Source: Beroe forskalii
Taxonomy: Eukaryota; Ctenophora; Nuda; Beroida; Beroidae
Reading direction: 5' to 3'
Assembly (NCBI GenBank): GCA_011033025.1
Contig: WFMF01000028.1
Coordinates: 310,001 to 374,000 of the forward strand
DNA length: 64,000 nucleotides
Positions within the stretch are counted from its first letter, which is position 1, and each line of letters opens with the position of its first letter. A program made the translations under genes and the position numbers. The notes below the pieces were generated by a model that was not told where the DNA came from, ran no database searches, and saw only the letters and a program-made list of their open reading frames with translations. Shown in pieces: positions 58,209-64,000 of this stretch.

Positions 58209-61200
58209 ATCAACAAATTCTGCCCTGACCTTTAAATAATTGAAAACATTTACCAACACATACCAAGTAGTTAGCTTGTATTATAACAACCTTGGTGCGA
58301 AGTTGTACAAAGAACTCGACTCATAGTCTTTATTGTTTTATTTTGAACTTCAAACAACACCTCGCCTTATTTGTTCCTTGGGCCCCTTCCTTACCTTACT
58401 CTGCCACTCTCATTTTGCGCCAAAGCCCCACCATCAATTCATTGATAGACCTTGAACTATCACTGTTAATTCATATTGTTGTGATAGATATACCGAAGGA
58501 ATTATTCAAACCTTATTGTCAAAAGTTGCAACAATAAATTAATAGATGTATTCAACAATTTTACACTAATTAATAAGGTTATTTTGTAATCTTTTAGTTC
58601 CCAAATCCCCATATAACTAACAATCTCTTAGTTTCCCATATATAACTACTCAACTAAAATCACACCACCCCCATAGAGTACTGTGAGGCGTACTGTCAGC
58701 CTTCCTTCTACCAGTCAACATACCTGCCAACCATCGGACGAGAGCTGAACCTCGGCATAGAGATCCTGTGGACAGGTGAGAAATGTATATAATGTACATT
58801 GTACACTAATTGTATACACACTGCACTACAGGTGAGAAATGTATATAATGTACATTGTACACTAATTGTATACACACTGCACTACAGGTGAGAAATGTAT
58901 ATATAATGTACATTGTACACTAATTGTATACACACTGCACTACAGGTGAGAAATGTATATAATGTACATTGTACACTAATTGTATACACACTGGAGGGAG
59001 TACATTGTGTACTAGGGTTATGGGTATTACATACATGTACTGTGAATTGTGTTATATGCGAACTTGGTGCCCTTTATTATCATAATACTACTACTATTGG
59101 TATAAGCTTGGTTATAAGTAGTAAGCAGCATGAATTATCTTCATCAAGGGAGACCTTATTAATTAAATGATTTCACAAGATCCAAAACGTTATGTAGGTT
59201 CTAAAATACGAACTACAGTACCCAATTTTTTATCTATCATTTTATGGGTGGCTTCACTTATTAATACTTCTATATGAAGTTAAGTGTACTGTAGATAAGG
59301 CGATGTATTCCACATTCCTTGTACATTATTGTGGGTATCCATGGACTTAATTGATATTTATTATGCTCAGTATTATGTTCCTTAGTATTGGAAATAAGAT
59401 ACCATAATTAATAGCACTGTTGGTAACAATTTTCTACTAATCAATTTGTCCAAATTTAAACTGTCATCGGATAATAACGAAACAATTAAGCTCTCACCAG
59501 GCTTTTAAAATTGAATGCATGTAACTCAAATCCTTGTAACTGAAATTCAATCACATATTACTGTCTGGAGACAGTGAAGGGTCATTTAAATATCGCTATA
59601 TCGGCACTTACCACATTTTCTCTTACTCCATCCAATTCAAGCGCAAAAGAAACCCCTGTGAGCTAAAACAACGCCTTGTGAATCTTTAAATTTCCTTACC
59701 TTCCTCTCATCAACCACTCCCACCTATATTCGATTTTCTGCCCACCGTATCATCCTAATCTACCACTTCTTACCGACTTTCACTTGCTGTATAATAGCTG
59801 GAAGCTTCATAGCTGCAATCTGCATAGCTCACTTCCACCAACACCCACCCCCATAGCTACATAGCTCACCTCCACCCACTCCCATTTCCGCCAACTCATA
59901 CTTACCACGCCCTTCATTTCCAAAAATGGCTAGTTCTGTCAGCAGTGCTACTGGTAGGCATTTTTTGATGCTAATAAGATTTTGTGAAAGGAAAGACAAA
60001 AATCGTGTTTTCCAAACGTCTGGTTTCTGGGAGTTGCCGCCACGAGACCCCCACTGTTTATTTTTATTGTGGACATTCTCCAAACATGGACAAATTCCTT
60101 TCATAGGTAGGCTGAAATGACAGTATTTGACATATATCATGATCATGCAAATACTTAAAGAATAAAGATTTGAAATTAGACTGAAATGATAGGAAAATCA
60201 CATCAAGGCAACGATGAAGTTTACCAAACGTCTTGTATGCAAACGTCTAGTTTTTGCATAAGTTTAGACCCCGTCAGTAATTTCAATTTCCATTTCCGTC
60301 GAAATTTTCCATGACAAATACGTTGAAATTTGACTGAAATAAAAGAATTCAAGTTAAAATCCTATTGGGGGGACAATACAACTTCCTCAAAACGTCTGGC
60401 TTCCTGCTTTTGCCGATTAGAAATTAAGGTAATGAATTGCCTGTGTAATATTCACTGCGAGGATTTCCAACATGTTCCTACGGGGATGATAAACTTCGCT
60501 GGAAGGCGAGACTACGCCTAACACAACGCCCTTCTGCCAGGTCTCATTCCCTGCTACCACTCATCTCCGACTCAATGACTCGTACCTATCACGGACCACG
60601 CCTAACATCTACCACTCCTCACTCCATCACCCACTCCTAATCCTCAGATACCAACTACGGGACACTTCTAACATCCTTCTGCCAGGTCTCACTTCCATTT
60701 ACCACACCTCACCCACTCATACCTACCACTCCTCACCCACTCATACCTACCACTCCTCACCCACTCATACCTACCACGGACCACGCCTAACACCGCACCC
60801 CTCCTCTCAGGTCCCCGGGTTATCTCCAAACACATCTCCTGCGCCTCTATCCGAGCTGTTAACAAAGTCCTGCGGCGGAAGGTCATGATCTGGGATAACC
60901 TTCACGCGAATGACTACGACAAACGGAGGTTGTTCTTGGGGCCCTACCTACCCGGTCTCCCTGCTCTGCACCCCTCTAGGTCCCCCAGTGATCTCAAACA
61001 CATCTCCTGCGAATACGAGGTGAGCAACCCTAACTGTGAATACGAGGTGAGTTGCTAAGCAACCCTAACTGTGAATACGAGGTGAGCAACCCTAACTGTG
61101 AATACGAGGTGAGTTGCTGAGCAACCCTAACTGCGAATACGAGGTGAGCAACCCTAACTGTGAATACGAGGTGAGTTGCTAAGCAACCCTAACTGTGAAT

Positions 61201-63499
61201 ACGGAATGAGTTGCTAAGCAACCCTAACTGCGAATACGAGGTGAGTTGCTAAGCAACCCTAACTGCGAAAACGAGGTTAATTACGTCATATTGCCAGAAC
61301 CGTTAGAGAACAGAAATAACGGTTCAAATAATTATATTTTTCGATGTATTTATTGCCCAAATTTGGTTAACAATTCATGAATGTGTCGAGACATTGATCA
61401 TATTATACCGAATTTTGATTCCATGCTGTTCAATGAGAATGCGCCTCCTCAAGACATTGAAGTTCAAACGATATAACTGATAATTGTAATCAGAAGCTTT
61501 TAAAATCTTGTGATTATCATCGTCACCTCCTCAGATTAACTACATCCCACTGCACACCCTGGCTACCTGGAGTAAACTGAGCATTGAAACTGAGGACGAG
61601 AGTTCTGAGGATGTGTACGATCCGAGCAAGGCCCTGGCCAGTGCGGTGGTGGACTGGCTGCCTAAGTTCTCTGTGGCTGAGAATTGCACTACGGAGATAC
61701 CGCTCATTACACGGGGTGATAACGCACTCGAGTCTATGGATGTTGAGGTGAGATAGGTAGACATGGATAGAGGGAAAAGTTGGGAAAAACTCACGTGAAA
61801 GGTTCAATGGGCTCAACAACTGGAAGAGTGGGATAATTTGAAAACGAATGATAGGGAAAATTTGTATATTGATGTTGATCCTTTCTCTCTTTTTATCTAT
61901 AAGTCAGCAAGATCTCTTCCCTTCGCAGCACGTTCCTGAGAAAGCAGACTCGCCCCAAACCGAAGAAATGATGAGTGTTGAGAGTGAGTCGGGAGAGAAG
62001 AAGGCAATTCCTTCTCCTTCAGACGAAATACCCCAACGTGAGTATATTTCATTACATGCTTCTTTGTCCCAGCTTTTCTTCATTAAAATCTAAACATGTA
62101 GCGCTCTACTTTATACCTCACTTCTTTTCTTCTACGTTCCACTTTACAGATCTTTCTTTCTCATTTTTCGTCACCGCAGCACTCAATTTTCCCTGGAAAC
62201 GCCAGTTCCAATTGTTCCTCTCATCTCAGTCTCACCTATCACTTCTTTCCCTGTTGGCTGTTCCACCTAACACCCATTTCCTCAGTTTCGCTAGACTGCG
62301 AAGCCCCCTAACTCACATCTCCTCAGTTCCACTAGACTGTGAGGCCCTCTAACTCACATCTCCGCAGTTCCCCTAGACTGCCTCCCCCTAACTCACTTCT
62401 CCTCAGTTCCACTAGACTGTGAGGCCCCCTAACTCACTTCTCTTCAGTTCCGCTAGACTGTGAGGCCCCCTAACTCACTTCTCCTCAGTTCCACTAGACT
62501 GTGAGGCCCCCTAACACCCATTTCTCCTCAGTTCCACTAGACTGCGAGGCCCCCTAACTCACTTCTCTTCAGTTCCACTAGACTGTGAGGCCCCCTAACT
62601 CAAATCTCCTCAGTTCCACTAGACTGTGAGGCCCCCATGATGCCGATCCAGGACCCCATGACAGTGGAAGACCTCTTCCTGCTCTGTGACATGTTCTACC
62701 TGCCCTACCAACACGGGTCCAGGGCTGTGGAGTTACTACAGGAACTCAGCTGGCTCGTTAACTTCGACCCAGAGAACCAGGATTCGGAGGATAATAGCAC
62801 ACTTAGCAGCGAGTGGAGCAGAAAGGTGAGACATGTATACAATGAATTTCATCCCAACCCGAGATGTAGATTCCCAGTGTTTTCACCTAATCGACACCTA
62901 ACTCAATTTATCGATTCATCGCTGAGGCACAAATCACAATTAATCTCGAAGTTAACTTAAACTTTGATCGACTAAAGCCTGATAGGTGATACCTCATCGT
63001 TATCATCCCATTTGTCTATATCTGATCCCCTCCCCTTGCAGGCTGAACAGTTCCGTATCAAGAGCGATATCATAATCCAGCTGTTTAGTAAGATAGACGG
63101 ACCTAACCGCTCTCTCCACTACGAGATACACCCATATGTAACAGAGATAGAAAGTGTCCTGTGTAGAGCTAAAGCTTTCATCTCGCGTGTTGGTAGGTTG
63201 TCCTCGTCCGTCTGATAAATGATGGTGTTTATTGGTAGATCTGGGGAACTTGGACTGTAGTGGATCCAGAGATAAATTTGCAATAAACCAGCGGCAGTCT
63301 TGCGAACCTATTGCAATTCTGTGACAGAACTTTCCGCAGTTTTGTGATGCAACCCGCTGCAGTTCTGTGACAAAGCCCATTTCTCGCTTAATAGAATTAT
63401 TCTGTTTCAGAGAAGAACGAGTGTTCGTTTTCCCGGAGGCCCATGCCACGCGATCCTGAACCGTGGGTCTTTCAAGGTGGATTCGGAGCTGAGTTATCG
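54951..63499 (+). CDS. OGA: Protein O-GlcNAcase (OGA), nine internal exons, open at both ends
   Basis: OGA (GH84) removes O-linked GlcNAc from Ser/Thr of nuclear and cytosolic proteins. Exons: 54951-55179, 55333-55504, 58677-58775, 60811-61046, 61535-61747, 61929-62037, 62614-62825, 63042-63192, 63412-63499, with consistent phases. Catalytic-domain markers: LNTYLYAPKDD-like FMYAPKDDFKHR; FIYALSPGLD; the acid pair in FALLFDDIE (human Asp174/175); FLFCPTEYC; GIEILWTG; MIWDNLHANDYDKRRLFLGPY; CEYE joined to INYIPLHTLATW. A short acidic linker (61929-62037) follows, then stalk helices DLFLLCDMFYLPYQHG and EPWVFQGGFGAELS. Missing are about the first 80-90 residues, likely in or near the N gap, and the C-terminal acetyltransferase-like domain beyond the window. 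The exon 60811-61046 donor and the 62614 acceptor lie in arrays of repeated splice sites. The exon 60811-61046 also contains a second copy of its own first 32 bases (60979-61010). Confidence 0.92.
55756..57189 (-). CDS. Rhodopsin-like 7TM receptor, two exons, nested in an OGA intron
   Basis: Exon 1 (up to 57189, ending at 56434) carries the extracellular N-terminus with NET glycosylation site and TM1-TM5; exon 2 (56196-55756) carries TM6, TM7 and the tail. The donor GTATCT follows SLQ, the acceptor is TTTTCCAG, and phase 0 is kept (SLQ|VIKLKQSRK). The TM1 region is AILCLACIILNSFII with the conserved Asn, TM3 ends VRAINIISPFRQ (DRY region diverged), TM6 is ITILIVSLIFLICNSS, and TM7 is YLVSSTLTPLVLMIR with the NPxxY region diverged. 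No ATG precedes TM1 in this frame, so the true start probably lies in an unseen upstream exon; 57189 is only the open-frame limit. The ligand class cannot be assigned. Confidence 0.78.
57190..58676. other. OGA intron remainder
   Basis: It should contain the missing first exon and promoter of the nested receptor, which I could not place. It also includes an ATT microsatellite at 58178-58206. No OGA exon before 58677. Confidence 0.4.
58178..58206. repeat. (ATT)n microsatellite
   Basis: About nine perfect TTA units. Confidence 0.95.
58776..58994 (+). repeat. Tandem array of 56-58-nt mini-intron-like units at an OGA donor
   Basis: Starting at the exon end (58775), units begin GTGAGAAATGTA and end CTGCACTACAG. 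GT positions are 58776, 58832, 58888 and 58946. Units one and two are 56 nt, unit three is 58, and the fourth lacks its end. Every boundary is CTACAG|GTGAGAA, a perfect acceptor-donor juxtaposition. TGTACATTGTACA palindromes sit in each unit. Confidence 0.9.
58995..60539. other. OGA intron, no exon seen
   Basis: AT-rich with a few AAACGTCTGG(T/C)TTC motifs (60015, 60240, 60390). A 105-residue minus-strand frame (59829-60146) has no recognisable domain and is probably chance. Confidence 0.4.
60540..60800 (+). repeat. Pyrimidine-rich tandem repeat before an OGA acceptor
   Basis: Three perfect copies of a ~24-bp unit, CTACCACTCCTCACCCACTC plus ATAC, lie at 60704-60770. Repeats of CTTCTGCCAGGTCTCA at 60531 and 60678 give extra CCAG acceptor-like sites upstream of the real acceptor (60810). 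Confidence 0.75.
61011..61280 (+). repeat. Array of at least seven copies of an OGA 5' splice site
   Basis: GAATACGAG|GTGAG borders have GT at 61020, 61047, 61082, 61109, 61144, 61171 and 61241; an eighth copy near 61204 has lost GT (GGAATGAG) and a ninth near 61275 reads GTTAAT. Spacings alternate 27 and 35 nt. The 27-nt unit encodes VSNPNCEYE in frame; the 35-nt unit brings an in-frame TAA or TGA soon after its donor. Exon end 61046 gives the family-like NPNCEYE-INY junction. Confidence 0.92.
62270..62636 (+). repeat. Array of nine copies of an OGA 3' splice site
   Basis: CTCCTCAG|TTCCACTAGACTGTGAGG borders have AG ending at 62285, 62326, 62367, 62406, 62447, 62488, 62531, 62572 and 62613, mostly 41 nt apart. 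Only the last continues into coding sequence (LPLDCEAPMMPIQDP). All earlier copies run into TAA after GCCCCC. Each unit includes its own pyrimidine tract. Confidence 0.92.
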
Positions 63500-64000
63500 G
63501 TAAGGAAACGCAATCTGAATCTGTGTTCAGCACATTCAAAATCAAGCACGATCTTGAACTCTCATTTCTCCCTCATGTGGTTCATGTTCATTAGATAGGT
63601 ATATTCTATGTTGTTTTATGTAACTATTGTATCACCCAATGGATTCTAGTTAGTAAAATCACGTTGTTCAGGAATCAGGAATTTGGATTCCATATGTTCT
63701 CCGAAATCACATGATTTACATTCGCGGCGCGAAATCCGAATGACAAATCATTGAACAAATAGTGATCACGCTCGGATTTATTGCGCGCGTTGTAGAATTC
63801 ACCAGATTTAATTTTGGATTCGATTGGAGACAACGCAGCCAAGTCTGCAATTTTGTTACCAGTCTGTGGGATACAATATCAACAAACCAGCGTTTAAGTG
63901 TATAGCGTTCAAATGTATAGATACAAATAGGAAATTGACAATACAAGGGCACCTAATTATAATGGAAGCAAACAGTTGAATTGTTAACTTTTATGATGTC

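Noticed and set aside
59829..60146. A 105-residue minus-strand frame in an OGA intron
   Set aside because: Composition looks like translated simple sequence (GGG-rich end), with no domain or splice signals.
62270..62636. CRISPR-like repeat-spacer array
   Set aside because: Units are contiguous 41-nt duplications of a splice border in a eukaryotic gene, with no distinct spacers.

Overview
The window reads as AT-rich nuclear DNA of an invertebrate animal. Genes are split by GT-AG introns, introns and spacers are packed with DNA-transposon relics, and one run of exactly 100 Ns marks a scaffold gap. Non-LTR retrotransposon fragments of a kind common in cnidarians and other early-branching animals fit a basal metazoan, but nothing here fixes the species.

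Layout. (1) 39-4145 (+): 3' part of URB1, a nucleolar ribosome-biogenesis scaffold, open for 4.1 kb but broken by three one-base frame shifts. (2) 4146-9175: spacer with MITE copies, retrotransposon fragments and a tRNA-like SINE head. (3) 9176-25130 (+): a complete ten-exon NCAPH (condensin I kleisin), with large introns holding a 329-bp tandem repeat, a TIR element, a 1.2-kb foldback and a Harbinger-like element. (4) 27061-52067 (-): the last nine recognisable exons of a ferlin (C2-domain, tail-anchored membrane-fusion protein). Its 8.6-kb and 12-kb introns each hold a nested single-exon gene: a type I membrane protein with PSAP and PPxY motifs (33281-34342, +) and a 7TM receptor with a His-rich loop (39933-41084, -). 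(5) 52068-54950: satellite-like spacer with a DNA cloverleaf and the gap. (6) 54951-63499 (+): nine exons of OGA (protein O-GlcNAcase), running off the right edge, with a two-exon 7TM receptor (55756-57189, -) nested in one intron.

URB1, NCAPH, ferlin and OGA are unrelated housekeeping or membrane-traffic genes; no operon-like logic is apparent. NCAPH and ferlin are convergent; ferlin and OGA are head-to-head across the gap, and the 5' ends of both are missing.

The most unusual pattern is that several exon borders of ferlin and OGA have been tandemly multiplied together with their splice sites. One OGA donor recurs at least seven times, one OGA acceptor nine times, one ferlin donor four times, and another OGA donor heads an array of 56-58-nt units that each begin GTGAG and end CTACAG. 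Also notable are a three-armed palindrome at 53381-53545, a foldback built of 15-bp minisatellite units at 30938-31547, and nested TIR elements with TAA or TTA target duplications.
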